A program made the position numbers and the translations under genes. The notes under the pieces were generated by a model. That model did not search any database. It was not told the origin of the DNA and was given only the letters and a program-made list of their open reading frames with translations. DNA of 64,000 nt, from positions 64,836,591 to 64,900,590 of the forward strand of contig OZ038380.1 of the NCBI GenBank assembly GCA_964036045.1. Direction: 5' to 3'. The DNA comes from Eutreptiella sp. 'Long Island Sound 2002' (lineage: Eukaryota > Euglenozoa > Euglenophyceae > Eutreptiales > Eutreptiaceae). This document shows positions 45,412-54,935 of this stretch, in pieces; the first letter of the stretch is position 1, and every line of letters begins with the position of its first letter.

Positions 45412-46875
45412 ATGGACCGCAAACGGTGGAGGCCCAAGTGCCAACAGTTGGCACTCCTCGGACAGGGCCCTGTGGGTACACAAGACCCTGAGTTGTCCGA
45501 GGAGAGTCGCCCCCTAATGCCGGAACTCTTGGTCCAGCTCCAAGTTGGAGAGATGAATACCCGCTATAAAATCAGTGAGTTGCACCTAGCTCAGACCAAG
45601 GCCCTGGACCAGTTTCAGAAGGCCTCAGCCAAACTAACCGGAATCTGCTCCACTGATGGTCAGGATGTGGTTCCCGACAAGGGTACACCCACAGGACCAG
45701 ACATCAAGCCGAAAACTGATCCACCTGCTTGGATGGTTGGCTCATCCGCCGAGGTGACCAAGCATGGCCCGTTGCTTGATAAGCACGAACGTTCATGCGA
45801 AAGGGTTTCACAGTTGCGCACCAAGGTGCATCCCATACTCAGGGAGCCCATACTGCTCATGGGATCCGACTTGGCGCCCCGTAACACCATGTTTCAGGAC
45901 AGAGAACGTAGTGCGAGGTCAGGGATCGAAGCTGATGGTGGGCCTCTTGGTAAGTTGGCCACCGAGCTTCGCAACTGCATATATGAGGACTTCGCAGATT
46001 CGGTGTTTGACCCTGCGGGGAAGGAATACGCAAAAGTCGAGGCCAATGCCTTGAAGCGAGGTCCAAAGGATCTGAGTTTCTGCATATTGGAGTTGAAGCC
46101 TGGCTCTCAACCCCGGACATACAACCCCATACGGGGTGGTGGAATCAAGGAAGAGGAGATGACCAAAAAAATCAACGGATTCCTTCATAAAGGATGGATT
46201 GTCCAATCCCACAGTGCCTGGGTTGCAAGAGGGTTCCTGGTTCCAAAACCAGGAACTGACAAATGGAGATTGGTCATCGATTACCGGTACCTGAACTCGT
46301 GTCTCGAATGACAGGAGTCCCCACTACCGGTGGTCGAAGACCTTCTCCAAGAGCAGGCTGGAAACCATCTCTGGACCCTTCTGGATCTCGAAGATGGCTT
46401 CCACCAGATGCCCCTGTGGGAGCGAATGCAGGCACTCAACCGCCTTTTGCAGCCCCGCAGGGACATTTGAGTGGAAGGTACTGCCTATGGGGGTTCAAAT
46501 TGGGCCACAGGCTTTTCAGCGCCTTGTGAGCTGGTGTGTTGGCCACCTTAAACCCCATATCAGAGCCTACATAGATGACATTCTCGTAGGTACGCCACCG
46601 ACTTGCAGTGGCAAGGGAAACTCCTTGATTCGCAGGCCATAATGGAACATTACAAACTCGAGCGCGAATTGTTCTAGGCATTGAGAGAGTGCTGCTTGCA
46701 AGTTAGAAAGGAAAAATGTTTCCTTTTCAACACTCAGGTGAAGTACGTTGGCCACATCTTGCATGAAGGCCAACGCTCTCCGGCACTTGGGAACGTCGGC
46801 GCGGTGTGCGAGTTGTCCGAGGATATGATTCGGAGGCCAGAAACAGCTGAAGAGTTTCCTCGGCATCTGCAATTG
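45412..46875 (+). pseudogene. Element E reverse transcriptase
   Basis: Open to TGA 46309-46311 through WRLVIDYRYLNSCLE, where the RT fingers begin. It continues across several stops: TLLDLEDGFHQMPL near 46380 and the catalytic AYIDDILVG near 46567, still intact. Downstream is a KCFLFNTQVKYVGHILHEG connection segment near 46715. At least five stops or shifts make it non-functional. Confidence 0.75.
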
Positions 46876-47557
46876 GTATTTGATTTATATCCCGAACTAC
46901 GCGTCACTGGCGGCGCCGCTCATTGATTCACTTGCCGGAAAGTATAAGTACGATCCTGAAAAACGCACCAGTAAAGTCCCAGCGCATAAGCAAACCATTA
47001 GTTGGACTGATCCGATGCTTGAGAACTTCAAGAAGATAGGAACAGCGCTGTGTAAGGCTTGTAGCCTATATATACCAAGTGACCAAGGCGAGTTCGTCAT
47101 CCATACGGATGCTTCATAACACGGCATTGGCGCTGTCCTGGAACAGAAGGACGACCAGGGGAAGTGGCGTCCCTGTGCTTTTTTCAGTCAAAAACTCCAG
47201 GGCAGCGTCAAATACGACGCGGACGAAACCGTCCTGGGGTTTATGGGCCAGAGTGCATGGTCAGTGAGGGAAAAGGAGATTTACGCCCTTGTGTTCTGTC
47301 TTTTGAAGTTCAAAAGCCTGATATCAGGGCGCCAGGTCACTGTTTTCAGTGACCATAAGTGCATGGAGTCATGGTACAAAGAAGAGCTTTGTACCAGGGC
47401 TGGTCCATTGGGACTTCGCGGCCGGTGGCACGGATTCCTCTCCCGGTATAAGGTTGTAGTTGTCTACAAACCAGGAGTGGCAAACGATGCCGCCGACGGA
47501 ATGTCCCACTGGGCCTATCCTGCAAGATTGGCGGATGACACGGACTTTCATGGTTAG
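46876..47557 (+). pseudogene. Element E RNase H
   Basis: EFVIHTDAS then TAA (47117-47119) then HGIGAVLEQ marks the first RNase H block. VREKEIYALVFCLLKFK near 47260 and VTVFSDHKCMESW near 47335 mark the next two, and ANDAADGMSHWAYP is near 47480. Confidence 0.75.
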
Positions 47558-47699
47558 GACGCCGATCTGGAAGGGGTAACCCGGTGGGAGGCCTCTGAGC
47601 GCGAAGAGGAGCAAGAGCCCATCGCAGCAAACCAGTATCCCCGCAAAATTCTAGAGGTGAGAGCCCCTAAGGGACGTCCCTCATCACTGGACATGCAGG

Positions 47700-48850
47700 A
47701 ACAGCGGGAGCGTGATTATTTGCTGCTAGGTGGTCAACAGGGTGCATAAGAGTTTACGTTATGACAGCAGTTCGCTCCCGGACGAATCCGCAGTGGATGC
47801 TGTCCAGAGCGTGTCTGACCACTGTGAACACTGTTGCCCCTTTCCGTCTTGCTTCAGTCAGGTGAGTATAAGCCTCGATGAGGGGTCCTTGTCCGAAGCA
47901 GAATTCAGTGTAGGCCCTGATGAGGCCATCTGGAATGTGCTCGATGAGACGGAGGATGCGTTGCCACTGTGCTACAGTGGGGGAGATCCTACCTGGGTTG
48001 CCGCTAGCCTCTTTCAGAACCTCACTGGCGTCAAAGTGCCGCCTTAAACCAAAATACTGTACGAGGACTGGATGCCCCACTACAGGGCGGACAGAATGCA
48101 CAAACGACTCCTGGATAGGGGTCTGGAGAATCAGGTTTCCATGGATGGATACCTCCAGGCCAAGAGACCACAGTGGAGTCATCCCCATATTCGTCGTGAC
48201 GGTAGAATTTGTGTCCTGTAGTCCATTGTGTCTCAGGTCATCCGGGCGGTACGTGCATGTGCCTACATGGGTCAGGCAAACACCCTGGAGCTGTTTCTAT
48301 GGCGTTTTCACGGTGACATGCCCTCTGCCCGGCTGCGGGAAACAGTGAATAAGGCATTGTAGGACTGTTCGGTTTGCGGACAAGCGAAAGCTAGACGCGG
48401 CCCACATCCTGACTCCTGCAAACCGTTTCCCGTACCCTCGTTTTCTTTCAGCTGCGTGGCCATTGACTTCGTGGTCTTACCTGAGGTCCGTAACCAGTCA
48501 ACCAAGAACGAAGTTTTGGCCAACTACACCATGGTCATAGTTTGTCGGTTGACAGGATATGTGATGGCCGTACCCTGCTGTAATTAGGGGCTCACCAGTG
48601 GTAAGGCTGCTGAGCTCTTCCTGCATAGGTGTGGAATTTTCATGAGCTTACGCAGAGAAATTCAAGCTGACAATCAGTCGATCATCAGCAGGGCCTTTTT
48701 CAATGCGCTGTGCAATCTTGCCGGCATTGAGCAGGACAAATTATATATAGACCTAAGTTCAATGGCAGGGCTGAGAGAGCTGTACAGAGTACCATCAATA
48801 CTCTGCGGCAGTACCTCCTCAGCAGGAAGGTGAGTTGGCTGGAGGCGTTG
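47700..48850 (+). pseudogene. Element E integrase, decayed
   Basis: Across several stops: a finger-like CSVCGQAKA near 48365, the core block SCVAIDFVVLPEV near 48450, and the second acidic block IQADNQSIISRAFF near 48665. A clear third Glu block could not be placed. Confidence 0.6.
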
Positions 48851-49385
48851 CCACTGACCTCCCTGGGGCAGTGGCACCCTAGTCGCCCTGCTGATGTTTG
48901 TGCGCGACTCCATAGGGGTGGGCGACCTACGCACCGTTCTGGACAGTGAGGGCTGCGAGGACGCCACGCAGGTTTTTCAGAGGGTGGCTTTTTTTGCACT
49001 GAACCGAGCCTTTTGTGGCTTGCCAGGCCAGGGGGAAAGGCTCTTGCGCGCCAAGCTTTTTCAGGGAGGGGCGGAAGCCCGAAAACCAAGTTCAATCGCG
49101 GGCTGAGTACCGCTGCAGGTTGCTGTTCTCCTCTGCCATATCTCAATGAGACTTGGCAGCCCCGTTATAGTCAACCGCAGAGCCCGGGTCGCTGCCTGAT
49201 TTCTGAAGGCGGTACGTTTTCGGCTTGGGGGTCAGAGCATGACGGCTCGAGACGGGGGTGGCTTGGGGGACTCCAGGACTCATATGCAGAAGTGACTAGT
49301 GAGATCCAGTGTGGGATTGCTGGTTGCTTGCGCTGTGTTGGGTCTGTCCATGGTTGGCGCGGAGAGGCGTGTAAGTGTGGCTTTT
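48851..49385. other. Junction between element E and minus-strand LINE copy
   Basis: No convincing gene. The 3' LTR of E was not found here. Confidence 0.3.
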
Positions 49386-51206
49386 TCAAGGAGATGACAT
49401 GTGGGATGAAGGTGAGGACGATTGACAGTTTGTGCTCGCGGGGGAGGGGGGGGCTGGTGCAAAGTACCTTGGTATGCGGGGAGAAGGGGTAGGAGCGGGG
49501 GCAGAGGTGGCGAGTGGGGGGGCTGGTTGAGGGGGGGGGGGGAGGTTGAGCATGCCTCGGATTGTGAGCTGCCTTTTGGGGGGCGGGGGCTCAAGCTGAG
49601 GTCGGCTCGCGGCAGTGCGTGTCAGCGATAGAGGCCGGACTGGCTTAGGGGGCTGGCGGGCGTGTTTTCGAGCCTTGGCGTGTGCCGCCGGGGAAGGGGG
49701 GCGGGGGCGCTTTGAAGGCTTGTGTGCAACCTTGTCTGGGAGGGGGGACGGAGGGTGGTAGTTCGCAGGGGGGCACTGTTGGGCGGTGTGTGACATGCTG
49801 CAAGGCAACCAGGGGCGCCCTCATGGGTTTGGGCCGATTGGGGGGGTGAGGGGGGCTGGGGGGGGGGGGGTCGTTAAGCCATTCCAGCGTGCGGTACAGA
49901 GCATCGAGGAGCAGGGGAACACGAGCCATCAGGGCAACTTTTAGGTCATGACAGTGTGCTGGTTTTCTTCGGCCGGAGGGGGGGGTTGTGAGTTTCGTGT
50001 ACAGGGACATAGGGATCAGCCCCCGGACGAAATTGCGCCTCTCCCCGACGTGTGTGGTCGCGGACCACCATTGGGACACCACTGTGGCAAAGGGGGTGCG
50101 CCAGCATTGGATGTAGGTCTGCACCAGGTGTTCGCATGTCGGGCAGTGTGAGACGAAAGAGACACCATCCATTGAGTGTGGGTCGGGGTAAGCATGGCAA
50201 TGGCGAAGGCGCAAGTCGTCGTGGAAAGCAAACCGCGCCATGTTGAAGTTTCCGGAGGACCACTTGAAAGGGACGCCTTTGAACCATGAAGTGGGGTTGT
50301 AAAAATGGAAGCTGTATGGCACGTGGATGTTTTCGTGTTTCTGGCGAGGGAGAAGGTGCTTGATTGAGGAGGTAGTTAGTTTGTGTATGACGGGGAAGGG
50401 GCCTCTGGATATGCACCCTATTGGGGGCTGGATGGATTGAAGAGAGTATTCCCACGTGCCAGCTGGTGAGCGCGATGGGAGGCCTGGGGGGCTGCTCGGA
50501 GAGAGGACAGTGAGGACGTGGAGGTTGTCCCCTAGTACGGCAAAGGTGAGGTGTGGGTGAGACGCAAGGGCCGGTCGTAGGAACATAATAGCCGCCCAGA
50601 ACTCTGATCTCTCTGAGGACTGGGACGGGGACGTTTGGCACAGGACCCATCCCGAGCCGTTCGGGAAAAACAGGGTGGCTGCAGACCCGTAGCTCAAGTC
50701 GCCCGCCCAGCCATCCAGGTACACCCAGGTCGTGTCGGGGGACGATGTGTGGAGGAGGGCAAGGGCTGCATCACAACCTCACTCTTTGAGCTCATCGGAG
50801 TCAAGGGAGTGAGGTTCATCTGGGAGCTGGTATAGCTCGCCATGCAGTGACGAACAAAGTAGAACTCCGCCGTGTGGCCCAGGATAGGGGGGGGTTGAAG
50901 ATGTACTCTTGGGGGTGGAGAAGGGGGGGGTAAGCAGTTTGTGGCGTCCTGCCAGTTTGGGGCGAACAGAAATGGCTGGGTTTTGAAAGGTGTACTCTTT
51001 TTCGTTGCGGTGTAGGCCAGGGTCTTTGATGGTGTGGGTGGTGCCATCCAAGAACTGGAGTGTGGCCGATCCTGTGTGTACTCCCGTGACTGTTGCTAGG
51101 TGGGATCCTAGGTCTTGGGGTGTTTCTTTTGGCCGGTTGCCAAATTTGCTGTATTGTGGTGCTGGTTTGGTGGCTAGGAACCGGACCTGGACTTTTTCTT
51201 TCGTGG
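49386..51206 (-). pseudogene. Second LINE-like copy: RNase H, zinc knuckle, Pro-rich tail
   Basis: Read from 51206 down. A pre-RNase H region has GRHKL and ends in HGELYQLPDEPHS. After a frameshift near 50780, an RNase H start reads YLDGWAGDLSYGSAATLFF near 50715, then SERSEFWAAIMFL and FAVLGDNLHVLTVL. The GH/GN block is missing, so the domain is shortened. Next come IHKLTTSSIKHLLPR (compare LHKFKVQQFRHLLPR in the first copy), a CPTC...C cluster near 50130, and a Pro-rich tail. Domain order matches 1-1751. It appears to be interrupted upstream by element T. Confidence 0.7.
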
Positions 51207-51210
51207 GGAA
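51207..51210 (+). repeat. Possible 4-bp target duplication, left, of element T
   Basis: GGAA, also found at 57707-57710 after the right terminus. Too short to be decisive. Confidence 0.35.
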
Positions 51211-51239
51211 CTTAGGCGGCTCAAGTTGCATGGCCAAAA
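51211..51239 (+). repeat. Left terminal inverted repeat of element T
   Basis: Begins CTTAGGCGGCTCAAGTTGCA; the reverse complement of 57677-57705 with two transitions. Confidence 0.65.
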
Positions 51240-51560
51240 TGCGTGCAAAACTGCCTCTCCACGACACTGCGAAAAAATAGTCCTTTCGGGGGGGACCTAA
51301 AACACAAGTACCAAAGGTCCTGTGAAAAGCAATTAACTGGTCCATTTTCCTTTATTTTCAAAAAAACCGACTGCCCAGGAAAATGATTTTTTTCCACCGA
51401 AATGAAGGTCTTTGTTTGGGAAAACCACGACTTTTTGTTTCCTATACCACTTATGCTTTGCAAAAAAAACACCCATGAGCTTTCAATCTTTTGAAAAACC
51501 AGTTTTCGAAAACCATGTTGCACGCTGCACAACAGGAAGCATTTTTTGGCACCCCTTCTT

Positions 51561-51578
51561 TGCGAAAGGCCTCGCGCA
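51561..51578 (+). repeat. Palindrome copy 1
   Basis: TGCGAAAGGCCTCGCGCA; two differences from the consensus TGCGCGAGGCCTCGCGCA. Confidence 0.7.
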
Positions 51579-51668
51579 AACACCAAGACAACAGCGCAAT
51601 AAAATGCATCACAGAGAAAAATGTGCTGCACAAGGTGACAGCATAAAGGTCGTCAAAAAGGAATGCAT

Positions 51669-51686
51669 AGCGCGAGCCCTCGCGCA
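51669..51686 (+). repeat. Palindrome copy 2, just after the ParB-like gene stop
   Basis: AGCGCGAGCCCTCGCGCA; 26 bases downstream of the gene's TAA. Confidence 0.75.
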
Positions 51687-51815
51687 TAATATATCAGAAC
51701 AAGCGAAGGAATTACTTTTTCTTCGGAACAGTTTGCATCTTAGAACCCAATGCCTTAGCAACAGACGTCTTACCATTAGGGGGTGGCTTTGCGGGCTCGC
51801 TTCTTGGTTGGGACT

Positions 51816-51905
51816 GACAGGCTGCCTGCTTGAATGGAGCTCGGGCCCCGGTTTCCTCGGACCTCGGCTTCGCTGCCACTTTCTTCGCTGCCTTGCCCTG
51901 GGAGA
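51816..51905 (+). repeat. Hairpin arm 1 in the ParB-like gene
   Basis: 90 bases, reverse complement of 52048-52137 with one mismatch. In the gene frame this arm encodes the Lys/Ala-rich tail. Confidence 0.9.
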
Positions 51906-52047
51906 CCTGCGCTTCCTCCTCCTCTTCTTCCTCGCTCTCCTCCTCTTCATTCCAATCGCTCTCGTCGGATTCTGCACCGGTAACCGACTTCGCTGCCTGA
52001 GGCTTGGAGGCAGTCTCTTTCTCCTTGGGGGCTGGTTTTTTGAATGT

Positions 52048-52137
52048 TCTCCCAGGGCAAGGCAGCGAAGAAAGTGGCAGCGAAGCCGAGGTCCGAGGAA
52101 ACCGGGGCCCGAGCTCCATTCAAGCAGCCAGCCTGTC
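52048..52137 (-). repeat. Hairpin arm 2 in the ParB-like gene
   Basis: Inverted copy of 51816-51905 separated by a 142-base loop. It interrupts the coding frame. Confidence 0.9.
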
Positions 52138-52636
52138 CCTTGGGAGATGGTTCCCCACCAGTAGACTTCCGCTTTGCAGGGGCCAGTGCTTCTGCAGCTT
52201 GACCTTTCTCAACAGTCTGTTCCTCCTTCAGCAACAACGCATCAGAACCCACCTTGTCATCGCAAGCCCAAAGGGGAATACCACGGTTTGACCAGTTGGC
52301 CTGCTGGTCTCAATCACCAGACGCGTCCAGTTTCGACCCTTGTGTCAATACGTGGTTCAACTGAGTCTGCACTCTGTTGACCCAATCAGAGAGATTCTCA
52401 GAGGTAACACCAAGAAGGTACATGCGAGAATCCAGCTCGATGGACGCGATCTTGCACACCAGATCCGGCTGATGATCAATGAACAGCAATGCAGGCTTGA
52501 AGCTCTTATCCTGCTTCAGGTAAAAGAGGTGAGTGTCGAAATACCACATAACCGTCGTTATCGGAAGGTGACCGCCAAATTCAACAGGATCCATCTTCCC
52601 TACTTGGGTAGGTCCAAACGTCAGATATTTCGCAAT

Positions 52637-52703
52637 CTGCAATGAGGGAGAAGTTATTGCGCGAGGCCCCGCGCAAAGAGCGGACGTAATGAGGGAATTA
52701 TAC
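52637..52703 (-). other. Intron 4 of the ParB-like gene (67 bp)
   Basis: GTATAA donor and ATTGCAG acceptor; phase 0. Carries palindrome copy 3 ending 21 bases before the acceptor. Confidence 0.75.
52658..52675 (+). repeat. Palindrome copy 3, inside intron 4
   Basis: TGCGCGAGGCCCCGCGCA; one difference from consensus. Confidence 0.8.
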
Positions 52704-53404
52704 CTTTCTCGACCAGCTATCCGGTGACGAAATCAGCAACTAGCGAACGTCAAAAGTTGTAGGATCCCCTGCAGGCTTCGGTTTGACTGGCCAACTGAAG
52801 ATGGGAACACGAAACATGTTAGCCATGCGCGGCACGTTGAAATCATCGTTGAGACGCCTATCTGTTTCCGTCTCCAGCACCTCGAACATGTTGTCAACAA
52901 CAGTTTGAGAGCCGCAGATAAGGGTATCGGCACGCGCCATCTCTTCATACAGCCAGGCTGGGCACATCATCTCAGGAGCAAGATGTTCAAATATGTCGCC
53001 GTTGATGACAATCAGGTTCTTGTCAATCTCAATAAACCGCGTCGGGGGATCGTGGGCCAACGCTGCAGTTCGGGTCGCCTTAATTGTGATAGTTTGACTT
53101 GACAGTAATGGATGCTGCTGTTCCACTGTCTTGAAGTCACCAGTAACGCCAGCAGCTCGGGGGACCACACGGCTCTTGGTAGGCTCTTGACCCAGGAGTT
53201 TTTGGACGTTGAGGATTTTCAGGGGGGCGGGTTTGCCTTTCTCTGCCACCTGCCACAGTGGTGCGCGAATCATGGATTTCCATGCCGGCCATGGACCGCG
53301 ACTTTTGCCTTCAGGTTCCCGCCAATAGCTCCATGTACCAAGAGTCACCTTCAGGGCAGGCCTTCCAAGTGCAGCAACCTCTTTGCGGGTCCGCATGTCT
53401 TTGG

Positions 53405-53478
53405 CTAAAGAACAGAAATGGAGAAAGTGCGGTGCACCAATGCAGAAGCGGAACCCACGTCGCGTCGATGGTACACAC
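53405..53478 (-). other. Intron 3 of the ParB-like gene (74 bp)
   Basis: GTGTGT donor and CTTTAG acceptor; phase 1. No palindrome. Confidence 0.75.
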
Positions 53479-53776
53479 CTTTCTCAGATTGAACGTACTG
53501 GCCGTTGTGCGGGTGGTTCAGATGCATTGAGACCCACTGGTCAAGGATGATGTCGTCAATCGAATTCGGCAAGGATTTAAGGGTTGTTTTTTCTTCCTGC
53601 ATCACTTCTGCCACTTTCTTGTAGAACTCCGGCAACAGGATCCCGTCCAGTTTCTTCAGCGCATTCTTCGTGACTTTCTCCCCTTTGTCGTGGAACTTCT
53701 GCAGACCTTTCACAGCTTCCGGACCAGCATAGTAGGCAAACGTCATAAAACCTTTCCACAATTTATACCTTTTGTC

Positions 53777-53847
53777 CTGAAAGTGACAACGTTATGCGCG
53801 AGGCCTCGCGCAACGAACAGCATCGAAACAACGATTAATGAACATAC
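53777..53847 (-). other. Intron 2 of the ParB-like gene (71 bp)
   Basis: GTATGTT donor and TTTCAG acceptor; phase 0. Carries palindrome copy 4 ending about 18 bases before the acceptor. Confidence 0.8.
53795..53812 (+). repeat. Palindrome copy 4, inside intron 2
   Basis: TGCGCGAGGCCTCGCGCA; a perfect 18-bp palindrome. Confidence 0.85.
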
Positions 53848-54209
53848 AAATTGACCAGGCTGCTTCAGTTCAGCGGTTGGAACCAGGGCACTCATCTGCA
53901 CAGCATCCACAATGGCGATCTTGAGATTGCTGTACGTGTCAGCCAGGCCTCGCCGCCGCTGATCTTCAACACATCGAATGAGGTTATCTGCTGCCTCATA
54001 CAGCGGTATTGGCTCAACGTCCTGGGCGCTTCCTTGTGCTTGTCCCGCGAGCTTTGCACGGAAGACCCACGGTGTCGTAGGCTTCAGAATATCGGCGATG
54101 CATGTAGTATGCCACTACTGCAGATCCAGACACGCTGTGCGTCGCTTCTCCCAAATCTTCGCAATCGCTTCCACGCTGTGCTGTCCAGAAACACACCAAT
54201 AATCGCCAT

Positions 54210-54282
54210 CTGCAAATATGAGACACATCTATGCACGAGGGCTCGCGCAACGAGAAGAGCGAACAGTCGGTTGGCAACATAC
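54210..54282 (-). other. Intron 1 of the ParB-like gene (73 bp)
   Basis: GTATGTT donor and TTGCAG acceptor; phase 1. Splicing joins WEDN to GDYWCVSGQH. Carries palindrome copy 5. Confidence 0.8.
54232..54249 (+). repeat. Palindrome copy 5, inside intron 1
   Basis: TGCACGAGGGCTCGCGCA; two differences from consensus. Confidence 0.8.
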
Positions 54283-54775
54283 TATTATCTTCCCAGAGAA
54301 CGACGTGTAATGGGCCTGTTGGCGGTGCTGCTTCGAGTGACTCAATACGCTTCTGCAGTAACTTGGTATCTTTCCGTCTAATCTGCCCCTTTGTCTTCTC
54401 CTGGTCAATTCTCACGTTGTCCAGCTCAACCTCCACCTGCCTCCCATCTGGTTTCAGGTGGTCCTCGATGTCAGTACCCAAGGTTAAGCCAGGATCTGGT
54501 TTATCCTTCTTCTTACGCCCCTTCTTTGGTGTTCCAGCCTCCGATCCTGAGGTCCCAGGGTCGTAGTGGGTATCTTCTTGTTCCTCGGCTGTTTTTTTGG
54601 CGGGGCTTGCCATTCTACGATTAGGAGAAAGCCTGTATTGAAGGAAACATAACATTGAAAGGGGTTAAAATTGTCGTCGATAATGCATATGTGAGGTGCT
54701 CTCAGCGAATACGAGTACAGTATGGTTGAGAATGCAAAACTGAAGGGGCTCGGCACTGTTTTTGACTGTCAACCT

Positions 54776-54793
54776 TGCGCGAGGCCTCACGCA
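54776..54793 (+). repeat. Palindrome copy 6, between the two element T genes
   Basis: TGCGCGAGGCCTCACGCA; one difference. Confidence 0.8.
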
Positions 54794-54830
54794 AGAGAGA
54801 GGGTGTACTAACCTGTTGTTTCATGCTGTT

Positions 54831-54848
54831 TGCGCGAGGCCTTGCGCA
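54831..54848 (+). repeat. Palindrome copy 7, between the two element T genes
   Basis: TGCGCGAGGCCTTGCGCA; one difference. Lies just downstream of a coding-like extension (EEQREADTLRNVRRRLENMQ) of the upstream gene. Confidence 0.8.
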
Positions 54849-54935
54849 TCACTGCATGTTCTCTAATCTTCTTCGAACGTTTCGCAGCGTGTCGGCCTCT
54901 CTCTGTTCCTCCAACACACTGCGTTGGGGGATCAG

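Larger units (their letters stand above)
18377..48850 (+). mobile_element. Gypsy-like element E, outermost of the nest
   Basis: Gag lies on the left (18377-20337); the rest of gag and a decayed pol are on the right (42780 to about 48850). A 22.4-kb LTR element separates them. Removing that element and one copy of the target repeat rejoins gag in frame at a Tyr-Asn junction. LTRs of E were not found, and the 3' limit is set by the last integrase-like sequence before the minus-strand LINE copy. Confidence 0.8.
51240..51711. other. 3' flank of the ParB-like gene within element T
   Basis: No gene seen. Contains A/T-rich runs and two palindrome copies (51561 and 51669). Confidence 0.4.
51712..54613 (-). 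pseudogene. ParB/sulfiredoxin-like domain gene, five exons
   Basis: Exons: 54613-54283, 54209-53848, 53776-53479, 53404-52704 and 52636 to about 51712. The start ATG 54613 gives MASPAKK. Residues 30-38 are Lys-rich (possible nuclear signal). The ParB/Srx-like domain runs from VEVELDNVRI (residues 60-69) through KRIESLEAAPPTGPLHVVLWED to GDYWCVSGQH (112-121), where bacterial ParB proteins have the G-E-R or GQHR-type motif. Exons 2-5 keep one frame across four GT-AG introns. Stops interrupt it: TAG 54117-54115, TAG 52742-52740 and TGA 52312-52310. The C-terminus is Glu-rich then Lys-rich and contains a 90-bp inverted duplication. Role unknown; ParB-type domains can bind CTP or cut nucleic acid. 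Confidence 0.65.
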
